Below, in pieces: positions 8,471-17,383 of a DNA stretch of 64,000 nt. The stretch is from the NCBI RefSeq assembly GCF_029436685.1, contig NZ_JAROCY010000018.1, positions 21,232 through 85,231 on the forward strand. Reading direction: 5' to 3'. The first letter of the stretch is position 1, and each line of letters begins with the position of its first letter. Source of the DNA: Novosphingobium cyanobacteriorum (lineage in GTDB: Bacteria > Pseudomonadota > Alphaproteobacteria > Sphingomonadales > Sphingomonadaceae). The translations under genes and the position numbers were made by a program. The notes under the pieces are model-generated. The model searched no databases. It was given only the letters and a program-made list of their open reading frames with translations, and was not told the origin of the DNA.

Positions 8471-9208
8471 ATGGACCTCAGAATCGCAGGGCAGCACGCC
8501 CTCGTGACCGGGGCCGGGCGTGGGCTCGGTCGCGGTATTGCCAAGGCTCTGGCGGGAGAGGGTGTGCATGTCATCGCGCTGGACCGCGATGCCGAATTTG
8601 CCCGCAGCGCGGCAGATGAGATCGTCGCGAAAGGCGGTTCGGCGCAAGCACTGGTGCTTGATATCACGGACAGTGCGGCGGTGCGCGAAGCCGTGGCAAG
8701 GTTGGAGCCGATCCAGATCCTGGTCAACTGCGCCGGCTTTTCTCGCGATGCCCCGGTTGATGAAATGAGCGACGAGGCGTGGCAATCGGTGCTCGACGTC
8801 TGCCTGACCGGGGCCTTCTACGTCACCCGCGCCGTGGTGCCGGCAATGAAGGCTGCCGGCTATGGCCGGATCGTCAATATCTCGTCCCGCGCGCGGGAGG
8901 GGGACAGGAACAAGGTCAACTATGCGGCGGCCAAGGCCGGGCTGGTCGGCCTGACCCAGGCCCTTGCGCTGGAACTGGGCAAGTCGGGCATCACCTCCAA
9001 CGCGATCGCGCCGGGGTTCTGTGATGGCGAACGCCCGCGCAGCCTGCCGCACTATGCCGAACTCAAGGAGCGGGCGCTGGCCCTGACCCCGATGGACCGG
9101 CTGGGCGAGGAGGCCGACATCGCCGATGCCGTGCTCTATTTCTGCGCCCGGCAGAGCGGCTATGTCACCGGCGAGGTGCTGACCGTTGCCGGGGGGCGCT
9201 GGCGCTAG
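8471..9208 (+). CDS. Short-chain dehydrogenase/reductase (SDR)
   Basis: A 245-residue classical SDR. It has T-G-A-G-R-G-L-G near the N-terminus for NAD(P), N-C-A-G in the middle, I-S-S-R for the active-site Ser, and V-N-Y-A-A-A-K as the Tyr/Lys catalytic motif; it ends with the usual V-A-G-G-R-W. AGGA at 8462-8465 supports ATG 8471. It is the last gene of the first plus-strand run and faces a P450 on the other strand. It probably oxidises an alcohol made by the preceding dioxygenase or by a P450; that link is inferred from order only. Confidence 0.88.
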   Translation: MDLRIAGQHALVTGAGRGLGRGIAKALAGEGVHVIALDRDAEFARSAADEIVAKGGSAQALVLDITDSAAVREAVARLEPIQILVNCAGFSRDAPVDEMSDEAWQSVLDVCLTGAFYVTRAVVPAMKAAGYGRIVNISSRAREGDRNKVNYAAAKAGLVGLTQALALELGKSGITSNAIAPGFCDGERPRSLPHYAELKERALALTPMDRLGEEADIADAVLYFCARQSGYVTGEVLTVAGGRWR

Positions 9209-9291
9209 GCGGCGCTATCCTCTCCCAAACCACGGCACTCAATTGCTGCAGATCCATCTGGTGCCGTCACTGTGGACGGCGTCCGGCACCA

Positions 9292-10578
9292 TCAGTCCCA
9301 CAGAACGTGAACTGCGTCGGGTCCACGCAGGTTCATTCCCCGGATCACGGGGCGCGGATAGGCCGGATCCAGCCGCAGGTTGGGCAGGTCCAGCATGGCA
9401 TCAAGCGCCACTTCCAGTTCCGCCAGCGCCAGGTTCATGCCGAGGCACATGTGTGGGCCAAAACCAAAGGTAAGCAGTGGACGCATCGGCCGCTTGATCC
9501 ACAGGCGGTCGGGATCTTCGTAGACTTCCGGGTCGCGATTGGCCGATGCCACGGCGCACAGGATACCCGTCCCCTTGGGGATCGAGTGACCGCCAATCTC
9601 CAGGTCGCGCGCGGCGATGCGGGCGATGGAGGCAGTCGACGGATCGCGCCGCAATGTTTCCAACACGGCCTTGGGTATCAGCGAACGGTCCTGCCGCACT
9701 TCGTCCAGCACGTCGGGATGCTCAAGCAGCTGCACCATCATGTTGGCAAAGCTGCGCGTCGTCGTTTCCCCGGCCGCCAGCAGCAGGCTTCGGACAAGGC
9801 TGCTGATCTGATCATCGGTAAAGCGGCTGCCGTCATGCTCCACCTGCATCAGGTGGCCGATGATGTCCTGGCGCATCTCACCGCGCTGGCGATAAGCCTG
9901 AACCACCGGCAGGATCGCGTCATACATGGCTTGGCCTGCGACCATCGAACGCGGCACCGTGATCGCTGCCAGTTCAGGATCGACCTGCGGCGCGCCGACG
10001 ACTTGAATTGCCCAACTGGCAAGGTTGGAACTCAGCTCCTCGTCGTCGGGGAAACCGAAATAGGCGTAGGCCGAACGGATGGGGAAGGGCAGCGCGAATT
10101 CGCGGACAAGGTCCGCCTTGCCCTTCGGCCGCATCTTGGCAAGGAACTCGTCCATCACCACGGGGCGGATCATGCTGTCCATCTGCTTGCGGACCTCGCC
10201 CCGGGTAAAGGGCTTGAGCAGCGTCGCGCGCAGCTTGGCATGTTCCTCACCATCCATCGCGACGATCAGGAGATTGTCCACCGCATCGCCAAAGCCGTCA
10301 CCGAAGAGATGGTTTTCCCAGTCCTTCGCATTCTTCAGAACGGTGTGCACGTCGTTGTAGCGGAACAGCGTCACCACTGGCCGACCGGACAGCGTATAGT
10401 CGGCCTGGCTCGGTGTCCCATGCTGCTGCTGGATGTCGCCGTGCATCACCGGGCATTTGTTGCGCATTTCCGTCATCAGCGGATGGATATCGACCGGGGA
10501 GCGCCCGGTGTTGCTGCGCGTGACCATCTCATAGTCGGCGACCATCTGGTCGATATGGCTTGCCTGATTGCTACTCAT
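9292..10578 (-). CDS. Cytochrome P450
   Basis: A 428-residue soluble P450. The I-helix reads L-L-L-A-A-G-E-T-T-T-R-S, ExxR is E-T-L-R, and the haem loop F-G-F-G-P-H-M-C-L-G carries Cys378. ATG 10578 is preceded by GAGGGG about 10 bases upstream. Fifteen bases before the ATG ends a 50-residue ORF in the same direction (10593-10745), and a TetR gene is divergent, making TetR-type control likely. No ferredoxin or reductase is adjacent. Of the five P450s in the window this is the only one on the minus strand. Substrate unknown. Confidence 0.92.
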   Translation of the reverse strand: MSSNQASHIDQMVADYEMVTRSNTGRSPVDIHPLMTEMRNKCPVMHGDIQQQHGTPSQADYTLSGRPVVTLFRYNDVHTVLKNAKDWENHLFGDGFGDAVDNLLIVAMDGEEHAKLRATLLKPFTRGEVRKQMDSMIRPVVMDEFLAKMRPKGKADLVREFALPFPIRSAYAYFGFPDDEELSSNLASWAIQVVGAPQVDPELAAITVPRSMVAGQAMYDAILPVVQAYRQRGEMRQDIIGHLMQVEHDGSRFTDDQISSLVRSLLLAAGETTTRSFANMMVQLLEHPDVLDEVRQDRSLIPKAVLETLRRDPSTASIARIAARDLEIGGHSIPKGTGILCAVASANRDPEVYEDPDRLWIKRPMRPLLTFGFGPHMCLGMNLALAELEVALDAMLDLPNLRLDPAYPRPVIRGMNLRGPDAVHVLWD

Positions 10579-10592
10579 TGCTTGCGTTCCCC

Positions 10593-10745
10593 TCACTCAG
10601 GTCGAGTCGACTGGCGGCCTCGCGGCCGGCTTGGACGTTCGCCTTGGATCGTCAGGTCTGCGAAGCTGGCAGCTTGATCCACGCGCACCAGGCTCGCCGG
10701 GACAGGAGCTGGCACATCGTGCTTCGTGAGGGTTGGGGCGCTCAC
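10593..10745 (-). CDS. Small hypothetical protein (50 aa) just upstream of the P450
   Basis: GTG at 10745 is preceded on the minus strand by AAGGAG with a 6-base spacer, one of the better ribosome-binding sites in this window. The frame runs 50 codons to a TGA 14 bases before the P450 start. The product is Pro/Arg-rich at its C-terminus, with S-L-V-R-V-D-Q-A-A-S-F-A-D-L near residues 18-31. I recognise no family, and it has no Cys, so it is not a ferredoxin. It could be a real small protein, a leader peptide coupling translation to the P450, or a remnant. Confidence 0.4.
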   Translation of the reverse strand: MSAPTLTKHDVPAPVPASLVRVDQAASFADLTIQGERPSRPRGRQSTRPE

Positions 10746-10866
10746 GCTACTCTCCTTGAACGAACGCATTTTGGCAGCGTCCTGTATTTTCGCCATGCAA
10801 GGTCGAGCCGTTCGCGCAGAGCGCATTGGTCGCTGGGCCATGCCTTGCCGACTGGATGACGAAAAA

Positions 10867-10884
10867 CTAGACAGCAGCCTCTAG
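10867..10884. promoter_or_regulatory. Inverted repeat between the divergent P450 and TetR genes
   Basis: CTAGA, an 8-base spacer and TCTAG lie about 65 bases before the TetR start, in the region shared with the minus-strand P450 transcript. TetR-family operators are often short palindromes in this position. The half-site is only 5 bases, so this is a weak candidate. Apart from the small ORF and this repeat I see nothing else firm in 10579-10947. Confidence 0.25.
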
Positions 10885-10947
10885 AAAACAACAGGATTCT
10901 GATCTTAAACCAGATCGGGTTTCCGGGGTTCTACATGTGTGATATCG

Positions 10948-11547
10948 ATGCGTGACGCGAAATTGCCAAAGCAGGATCGTGGGCGCGAACGGCGCAACGA
11001 AATTCTCGATGCCGCGGCACGTATCCTTATAGAACTAGGCGAAAAAGGCGTTTCTATGCAGGCGGTCGCGATGAGCGCCGGGGCCTCGACCGGGTCGATG
11101 TATCACTTCTTTAGCAATCGCGCCGAGCTGATGGACGCGCTGTTCGAGCGGCACATGACCGAACTGGTGAAGCTTATGCCGACATATTCCCTGGATTCGC
11201 CAGAACCCTGGCGGTCCATGTCGGCCGAAGAGATCATCGACAGCCTGTTTGGCCGCGTGCTCGGATATCTCGCACAGAACCCTGATGCCGTTTTCATTCA
11301 TTCCGACACGCGCGACCTGAGCTTCCCTCATTTCAGCACGATCGTCGCAAAAGTGCTGCGGCATCGCATGAGCAGTGAGAACAGCGAAGACGTAGCGCAG
11401 ACGCTGGTGTCAGTATCGACCGGCACGCTGAGATATGTCGCAAACCACCGGCAACTGGCGCCCGACGTGATCATCAAGCGCATTCCAGATGTTCTGACGG
11501 CCTATCTGGCGTCGTTCGAGACGGCCTGTTCGATGAACGATGCGTAG
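10948..11547 (+). CDS. TetR/AcrR-family transcriptional regulator
   Basis: A ~199-residue regulator. The N-terminal helix-turn-helix is clear: R-N-E-I-L-D-A-A-A-R-I-L, then V-S-M-Q-A-V-A-M-S-A-G-A-S-T-G-S-M-Y-H-F-F, the T-x-x-x-x-Y-x-(H/Y)-F block typical of the family. The C-terminal ~140 residues are the ligand/dimerisation domain, with no family I can name. ATG 10948 is preferred; GTG 10939 is also open. It is divergent from the P450 at 9292-10578 and probably represses it until a substrate or CoA-ester binds. Confidence 0.88.
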   Translation: MRDAKLPKQDRGRERRNEILDAAARILIELGEKGVSMQAVAMSAGASTGSMYHFFSNRAELMDALFERHMTELVKLMPTYSLDSPEPWRSMSAEEIIDSLFGRVLGYLAQNPDAVFIHSDTRDLSFPHFSTIVAKVLRHRMSSENSEDVAQTLVSVSTGTLRYVANHRQLAPDVIIKRIPDVLTAYLASFETACSMNDA

Positions 11548-11682
11548 CAGCAGTGCTACTGGGCACTGGCGGTGCAACTTGCCAGTGATCCTCCCGAATT
11601 TGAGGTCCGCCCCCCAATGCCTTGTCAGCGGGCGGGGCGGGGATCATGGTGACCCCCTTTACACAGGAATTACTGGCGCTCC

Positions 11683-12621
11683 ATGGAACTGCGACACCTG
11701 CGCTACTTCATTGCCGTGGCCGAGGAACTGCACTTCAGCCGGGCGGCGGCACGGCTCAATGTCGCGCAGCCCCCGCTCAGCACGCAGATCCGCCAGCTTG
11801 AGGAGGAGATCGGGGTCACCCTGTTCCTGCGCACCCGGCGCCGGGTCGAGCTGACCGAGGCGGGCGAGGCGTTCCTGATCGAGGCGCGGCGCGTGCTGGG
11901 CGTGCTCGAACGCGGCGTTGCCCTGGCGCGCGAGATCGGGACCGGACAACGCGGCACCCTGCGGCTGGGTGCGGTGTACTCCGCGATCTATGCCGTGGTT
12001 CCGCAGATGCTGCGCGCCTTTGCCGTGCAGCATCCCGATATCTCGGTCGAGCTTTCCGAGATGACCGTGCAGCAGCAACTGGACGCCCTGGCCAGCGGCA
12101 CGATCGACGTCGGCATCCTGCGCTCGCCCATCCACGATGCGCGGATCGAGACCCGGCTGCTGTTTCGCGAAGGGATCGTTGCAGTCGTACCGGCCGGGCA
12201 CGAACTGGCTTCACGCGGGGCGATCCACGTCGCCGATCTGGCGCCATATCCCTTTCTTCTGTCCGGGATCGGCCTCCAGTCCAGCTTTCGCCAGCATGTG
12301 CTGGGCACTTTTGACCGCTTTGGCATCGTGCCCAATATCACGCGCGAGATTGCCGAGATCCACAGCATCATCAGCCTGGTCGGCGCGGGCCTGGGGGTTT
12401 CCATCGCCCCTGCCACGGTGAGCCATATCCGCGTCAGCGACGTGGTGTACCTGCGCATTCTTGACGACATTCCGCAAATCGAGGTTTCGCTTGCCTGGCA
12501 CCGCGATGTGCGTCCGCCGGTGTTGAGCGCCTTGCTGGCCATGGTGCAGGACCCGGCCTTGTGGCGGGGCGGGATGACGTCGGCCATTGATACTTCCCAC
12601 ATATCACAGCCCGCTCGATAA
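11683..12621 (+). CDS. LysR-family transcriptional regulator
   Basis: A 312-residue LysR-type regulator. The winged HTH opens M-E-L-R-H-L-R-Y-F-I-A-V-A-E-E, with F-S-R-A-A-A-R-L-N-V-A-Q-P-P-L-S as the recognition region; the rest is the periplasmic-binding-like effector domain (~90-300). It lies 69 bases upstream of the MmgE/PrpD pair in the same direction. That is less usual than a divergent arrangement, but it suggests control of those genes. No clear T-N11-A site was identified by eye. Confidence 0.92.
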   Translation: MELRHLRYFIAVAEELHFSRAAARLNVAQPPLSTQIRQLEEEIGVTLFLRTRRRVELTEAGEAFLIEARRVLGVLERGVALAREIGTGQRGTLRLGAVYSAIYAVVPQMLRAFAVQHPDISVELSEMTVQQQLDALASGTIDVGILRSPIHDARIETRLLFREGIVAVVPAGHELASRGAIHVADLAPYPFLLSGIGLQSSFRQHVLGTFDRFGIVPNITREIAEIHSIISLVGAGLGVSIAPATVSHIRVSDVVYLRILDDIPQIEVSLAWHRDVRPPVLSALLAMVQDPALWRGGMTSAIDTSHISQPAR

Positions 12622-12690
12622 ATATTGGCTGAGTCTTAAGCGGCCTCATATCCAGCGGGAAAAGACACGCAAAAAACTGAGGAGACGCCG

Positions 12691-14115
12691 ATGTCCGCCA
12701 TCGCCGAGGCGACGTCCACCACGGGCCGCACCACGCGCGCACCCACGCTCATGCTGCCGCTGGCCGACTTCGCCCATGGGCTGGATCTGGCCACCCTGCC
12801 TGCCGAGGTGCTGCGGCAATCCCGCCTCAATATCCTCGACACGCTGGGCTGCATCGCTGCCGGGGTGAGGGAGCAGGATTCGCGCAGCCTGATCGCCATG
12901 GAACGGCGGGCCCAGCGCGGGCCGCGCGCGCGGGTGATCGGCCACGAGGAGCGTTTCCCGGTCGAAGTGGCGGCGCGGATCAATTCCTATTGCGGTGATG
13001 TAAGCGAGCACAACGACCTGGTCGGCAGCCACGCCAGCATTGCCACCCTCCCGGCGGCCATGGCCGTGGCCGACCAGTGTGGATCGACCGGTGCGGACCT
13101 GCTGCGCGCCTATATCGCCGGGACCGAGATCGTCACCCGGCTCTATGTGGCCTATTACGCCTGGAAGAAGTCCTACATGGACGTGGGCATCGCCCCTCCC
13201 GGGATCATCAACACGATCGGTTCGGCAGCGGGCTGCGCCATGCTGATGGGGCTGGACCATGCCGCCACGCTGGAAGCCATGGCGATCGGCGGTGGCCTTG
13301 CAGGCTGGTGCCCGGTCGGCGCGGTCTATGACGATGGCGCTTCGGTCAAGCCGCTGCTGCACGGGGCATGGCCTGCCGGGATCGCTGTGCTGGCTGCGCG
13401 CTATGCCGCTGGCGGGATGACCGGTCCGGTCGCCGTGCTGGAGGCGCCGATGGGTCTGTTCGCCACCCTCGCCACCCATTACGAGGCCGAGGCGGTCAGC
13501 AACCCCGGCGTCTGGCACCTCGCCAATCCCCGCCGCAAGTATCACGCGGCCTGCGGCTACACTCATGCCGGGGCCGATGCCCTGGTCGCCCTGTACCGCG
13601 AACTGGGCGGAAAGGTGCTGGCCGATGCGCGCGAGATCGTGATCCACGTCCCGTTCTACACGCACCGCGCCGTGGCCAAGACCCAGCCGCCTGCCACGCC
13701 CACCGAAGCCCGCTTCCACCTGCCCTTCGCCGCAGCCCTTGGCGCGCTGGGCGAGGATGGGGTGAAGCCCGAGCACGGCCGCGACGTGGCGCAGTGGCTG
13801 GCCCGCGCCGACATGCAGGCCATGCTCGGCAAGATCCGCATCGTCGTGGACGAACGCTTTACCCACTACGAACAATGCGCGGTCGACGTGGTCACTGCCG
13901 CTGGCGAGACCATCCACCGCGAGGGAAAGCCGCCGCGCGGCGCGCCCGCCAATCCGATGACTGCGGAAATGGTCGAAGCCAAGTTCCGGGCCAATGTCGC
14001 CGGATTGCTCTCCACTGCCGAAGCGGACGCCTATATCGCGATGATCGCCGATATTGAGAGCCTGCCTGACTGTGACGCCCTCTATCGCCCGTTCGAACGG
14101 GCGGCCGCCCTGTGA
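12691..14115 (+). CDS. MmgE/PrpD family protein (first of a tandem pair)
   Basis: A 474-residue protein with the two-domain MmgE/PrpD layout: L-N-I-L-D-T-L-G-C-I-A-A-G near 45, N-D-L-V-G-S-H-A-S-I near 109, D-D-G-A-S-V-K-P-L near 213 and R-K-Y-H-A-A-C-G-Y-T-H near 282. Known members are 2-methylcitrate dehydratase, cis-aconitate decarboxylase and iminodisuccinate epimerase, acting on polycarboxylates. AGGAG 6 bases before ATG 12691 supports the start. No methylcitrate synthase or lyase is nearby, so a propionate role is not supported. It overlaps the region of the next paralogue's start. Confidence 0.88.
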   Translation: MSAIAEATSTTGRTTRAPTLMLPLADFAHGLDLATLPAEVLRQSRLNILDTLGCIAAGVREQDSRSLIAMERRAQRGPRARVIGHEERFPVEVAARINSYCGDVSEHNDLVGSHASIATLPAAMAVADQCGSTGADLLRAYIAGTEIVTRLYVAYYAWKKSYMDVGIAPPGIINTIGSAAGCAMLMGLDHAATLEAMAIGGGLAGWCPVGAVYDDGASVKPLLHGAWPAGIAVLAARYAAGGMTGPVAVLEAPMGLFATLATHYEAEAVSNPGVWHLANPRRKYHAACGYTHAGADALVALYRELGGKVLADAREIVIHVPFYTHRAVAKTQPPATPTEARFHLPFAAALGALGEDGVKPEHGRDVAQWLARADMQAMLGKIRIVVDERFTHYEQCAVDVVTAAGETIHREGKPPRGAPANPMTAEMVEAKFRANVAGLLSTAEADAYIAMIADIESLPDCDALYRPFERAAAL

Positions 14116-14126
14116 AGGAAGCCAGC

Positions 14127-15548
14127 ATGACCGCTCCGGCAGAACTGACCCGCCCCGTCGCACCCGCCACGCTCCCCGCAGGCGAGCCGACCCTGATCGA
14201 TCACATCGCCGCATTTGCTGCCCATGTCGGGCCCGATGCCGTGCCCGAGCGCGTTTCATGGCAGACCAAGCTGTGCTTGCTCGACACGATCGGTTGCATG
14301 GTTTCGGGCGCGACCGAGGCTGATGGCCTGCGCCTGTTCGCCGCCGAAATGGCGGGCGATCCGGGCGGCGCGGCGCGGGTCGTCGGCCAGACCGAGACAA
14401 TGAGCCCGGAAGGCGCGGCGCGCGTGAACGGCTACCTCGGCGATCTGTTCGAACTCAATGACCTGATCGGCGGCCATGCCAGCATCGCCACCGTCGCTGC
14501 CGCCCTGGCCGTGGCCGACGAGGAGAGGCCCGACGGCAAGACCCTGCTCAAGGCCTGCATCGCCGGGATCGAGTCCACCACCCGCATCCACTTCGCCTAT
14601 TACGAACACATGAAGCCCTATACCGAGATGGCGATCACGCCGCCCGCGATCCCCAATGCGATGGGCTCGGCAGCGGCAGCGGCGATCATCTCCGGCGCGG
14701 GCGAGGCAGAGGTGCGCAATGCCATGGGCATCGGCATGGCCCTGGCCACATGGGGTCCGGCGGAACTGACCTTTGGCGATGGCGGCACGGTCAAGCCGAT
14801 GCTGCACGGATCGATGCCCGCCAGCGTCGGCGTGACCTCGGCCCGCTATGCCATGGGCGGGATGACGGGCCCTCGCACCCTGATGGAAAGCGACATCGGG
14901 CTCTATGCGACGATCGGGCGCGGGTACAAGCGCTGGGCGCTGGTCAACCCTGAAGGCTTCCACCTCGACGAGCCGCGCCGCAAGTTGCATGCGTCCTGCG
15001 GCTATACCCACATGGCGATCGACCTGATGGGCCGCCTTTTCCGCGAGATGGGGCCGGAACGGCTTGCCGCCGCCCGGGCGATCCGCATCGCCGTGCCGGC
15101 CTATATCATGCCCGCCGTGGTCAAGACCGCGCCGCCGACCAGTCCCAACAATGCGCGGTTCCACATCAACTATTGCGCGGCCCTTGCCGGCACCGGGATC
15201 GACGTGATCCTGCCCGAGCACAGCAACCGCTTCGACGATTTCTTCACGCCCGCCGTGGCAGACCTGATGTGCCGCATCTCGCTCGTGCTGGAGCCCTCGT
15301 TCGTCCACTATGCCGAATGCCGGATCGAGGTTGAGGAAGCCGATGGCGCGGTGGTGACGGTGGAAGGCAAGGCGCCGCGCGGCGCTCCGGACAATCCGCT
15401 GGGCGAGCAGGGCGTGCGCGAAAAGTTCGCCCGGCTGGTCGGCCACCGGATGAGTGCAACAGATATTGCCACCTATTGCGACCGGGTCATGCAGCTCGAA
15501 CGCGAGGCCGATGTGGACTGGTTGCTGGCACCGTTCGTAGGCGGCTGA
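14127..15548 (+). CDS. MmgE/PrpD family protein (second of a tandem pair)
   Basis: A 473-residue paralogue of the preceding gene. It repeats the same landmarks: L-C-L-L-D-T-I-G-C-M-V-S-G, N-D-L-I-G-G-H-A-S-I, G-D-G-G-T-V-K-P-M and R-K-L-H-A-S-C-G-Y-T-H. AAGGAAG about 6 bases upstream supports ATG 14127; GTG 14112 overlaps the previous stop. Near-equal length, adjacency and conserved landmarks suggest gene duplication and possibly a heteromeric enzyme. The reaction is likely stereochemical isomerisation or dehydration of a carboxylic acid, but nothing in the sequence fixes the substrate. Confidence 0.88.
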   Translation: MTAPAELTRPVAPATLPAGEPTLIDHIAAFAAHVGPDAVPERVSWQTKLCLLDTIGCMVSGATEADGLRLFAAEMAGDPGGAARVVGQTETMSPEGAARVNGYLGDLFELNDLIGGHASIATVAAALAVADEERPDGKTLLKACIAGIESTTRIHFAYYEHMKPYTEMAITPPAIPNAMGSAAAAAIISGAGEAEVRNAMGIGMALATWGPAELTFGDGGTVKPMLHGSMPASVGVTSARYAMGGMTGPRTLMESDIGLYATIGRGYKRWALVNPEGFHLDEPRRKLHASCGYTHMAIDLMGRLFREMGPERLAAARAIRIAVPAYIMPAVVKTAPPTSPNNARFHINYCAALAGTGIDVILPEHSNRFDDFFTPAVADLMCRISLVLEPSFVHYAECRIEVEEADGAVVTVEGKAPRGAPDNPLGEQGVREKFARLVGHRMSATDIATYCDRVMQLEREADVDWLLAPFVGG

Positions 15549-15567
15549 ATGCCTGTTCCAGAATGAC

Positions 15568-15601
15568 AGGGGCGGTGACGCTGATGCGCCGCCGCCCTTT
15601 T
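15568..15601 (+). terminator. Probable Rho-independent terminator after the MmgE/PrpD pair
   Basis: GGGCGG (15570-15575) pairs with CCGCCC (15592-15597), extended outward by one G-T and one A-T pair, and is followed by TTTT at 15598-15601. It begins 20 bases after the stop of the second MmgE/PrpD gene. The 16-base loop is long, so efficiency is uncertain. Confidence 0.5.
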
Positions 15602-15764
15602 CCGTGCGCAGATGTGATGCTTTGCGTCTGTCACAGATGGCCGCGAAAGTCGCCCATATGACCCTTGTTGTTGCGAGGCAGGGCGATTGTAATCCGGGCA
15701 AGATTATAACTCGGGGAAGCAGTGGCTGCACCACACACCCGGCACACGGCAACAGGAGAGAATG

Positions 15765-16817
15765 ATGACCCAGGCTATTGGTTATGCTGCCTACGAGGCC
15801 GGCGCTCCCTTGGCGCCCTTCAACTTCGAGCGGCGGGAGCTGCGGGGCAATGACGTGGCCGTGCGGATCGAATACTGCGGGGTCTGCCATTCCGATCTGC
15901 ACCAGTCCCGCAACGATTGGCACAACACCGCCTACCCCTGCGTTCCCGGCCACGAGATCGTCGGCGAGGTGATCGCCGTCGGGCCGGAGGTGACGAAAGT
16001 TGCACCCGGATCGAAGGTTGCGATCGGCTGTCTGGTCGACAGTTGCCGCGTCTGCTCGCCCTGCCAGCACGGGCTGGAGCAGTTCTGTGAACAATATGCC
16101 ACCGCGACCTACAACGGCAAGGACCGCGTTACCGGCGACCTCACCTATGGTGGCTATTCCGATCACATCGTCACGCGCGAGGAGTTCGTGCTGACCGTTC
16201 CCGACGGGCTGGACATGGAACGCGCTGCGCCGCTGCTCTGCGCCGGGATCACCACGTGGTCGCCACTGCGCCACTGGAACGCGGGGCCCGGAAAGCGCGT
16301 GGCCGTGGCCGGGTTGGGCGGGCTGGGCCACATGGCGGTGAAGCTGGCCGTCGCGCTGGGAGCCGACGTGACCGTCGTCACCACATCGGCATCGAAGGCT
16401 GATGACGCGCGGGCACTCGGCGCGCACGACGTACTGCTGTCAACCGATGCGGCGGCGATGGCCGCAGCGCGCAATCGCTTCGACCTCGTGCTCGACACCA
16501 TCCCGGTCGGCCATGATGTTGCACCCTATCTCGGCATCACTGCGCTCGATGGCGCGACCGTCGTGCTGGGCGCGATCGACATGTTGCCGTCCTTCCACAC
16601 CGGGTCGCTGCTGATGGGCCGCAAGACACTGGCCGGATCGATCATCGGCGGCATCGCCGAAACGCAGGAGATGCTCGACTTCTGCGCGGAAAAGGGTGTG
16701 CTGCCGGATTGCGAGACGATCAGCATGCAATCAATCAATGAGGCGTTTGAGCGGATGGAGCGATCCGACGTGAAGTACCGTTTTGTGATTGACATGAACA
16801 CTCTCCAAGAAAGGTGA
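15765..16817 (+). CDS. Zinc-dependent alcohol dehydrogenase, cinnamyl-alcohol-dehydrogenase-like
   Basis: A 350-residue zinc MDR protein. Catalytic zinc ligands are in E-Y-C-G-V-C-H-S-D-L and P-G-H-E-I-V-G-E-V; the structural zinc site is D-S-C-R-V-C-S-P-C-x7-C; the cofactor loop is G-L-G-G-L-G-H. The family (YahK/CAD-like) reduces aldehydes or oxidises primary alcohols, usually with NADP(H). ATG 15765 has AGGAG 6 bases upstream; ATG 15762 would be too close. It sits alone between the terminator after the MmgE pair and the long region before the TonB receptor, so it is probably monocistronic. Confidence 0.92.
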   Translation: MTQAIGYAAYEAGAPLAPFNFERRELRGNDVAVRIEYCGVCHSDLHQSRNDWHNTAYPCVPGHEIVGEVIAVGPEVTKVAPGSKVAIGCLVDSCRVCSPCQHGLEQFCEQYATATYNGKDRVTGDLTYGGYSDHIVTREEFVLTVPDGLDMERAAPLLCAGITTWSPLRHWNAGPGKRVAVAGLGGLGHMAVKLAVALGADVTVVTTSASKADDARALGAHDVLLSTDAAAMAAARNRFDLVLDTIPVGHDVAPYLGITALDGATVVLGAIDMLPSFHTGSLLMGRKTLAGSIIGGIAETQEMLDFCAEKGVLPDCETISMQSINEAFERMERSDVKYRFVIDMNTLQER

Positions 16818-17383
16818 GGCCTGCCTCCTGCTGGGGCTCCCTTCGAGCAGCGATGAGTACCCAGCTGGAGGCAATGTTGGGCAGGAGGCACCTATCAACC
16901 AAGAGTCGCGCCCAGCGACCCGTTTCAGACGGCCGTAGCGTTGCGATTCTATTCTGCATTCGACAAGTCCCTGGGACTCAAGGCTGGTCATGAGAGATCT
17001 GGCTTGATTCAGATTTGAATCCGACGGGGAAAGCCTTCTGTCGCAGTAGCCTGATTTCTATGATCTCTGCTTGTGAGTTGGGATTTTCCTCACATTCTCA
17101 TGAAACCAAACAGCATGTCGAGGGGGCTATCCTTGACTGGACGGCCCATGCAACAACATGCTTTTAAAAGAAAATATTTGATTTAGCACATTTGCTAAGA
17201 AGTGTTTCTCAACTGTCAAGAGCTTTTGTCGCCAAGGTTGGCGATATCGTATTTATGGCGGCATTTGCAGCAACCTTGTGGTGAGGCCTCCAGTTTCGTT
17301 ACCCTCAGCTATCCTTGGCGCGGTTCAAGAGCGTGTCCAAATGGCATGGTCAGCGCGCACGAAGGGAATTGGGAGGGAATACC
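16818..17383. promoter_or_regulatory. Long upstream region of the TonB-dependent receptor
   Basis: These 566 bases hold no convincing gene and are richer in A/T than the surroundings, especially 17155-17215. Two short palindromic elements stand out: CTTTTAAAAG at 17161-17170, and TTAGCA-4 bases-TGCTAA at 17183-17198. They lie about 190-220 bases before the receptor ATG, where a promoter and operator could be. A GGGAGGG ribosome-binding site at about 17371-17377 precedes ATG 17384. No regulator gene is adjacent, so control may come from elsewhere. Confidence 0.4.

Noticed and set aside
7472..9208. Complete taurine or sulfonate utilisation operon around the TauD-like gene
   Set aside because: No sulfonate ABC transporter or sulfur regulator is present. 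The gene only shares the broad dioxygenase family.
9260..9290. Hairpin GGTGCCG/CGGCACC between the convergent SDR and P450 genes
   Set aside because: The stem is 7 bp with a 17-base loop and no T-run on either side, so terminator function is not supported.
14256..16427. Very long open frame antisense to the second MmgE/PrpD and alcohol dehydrogenase genes
   Set aside because: The sense strand shows two conserved families with good starts. The antisense translation has no recognised domain.
16844..16991. Short open frames in the region before the TonB receptor
   Set aside because: They lack ribosome-binding sites and family sequence and lie antisense to one another in a non-coding region.
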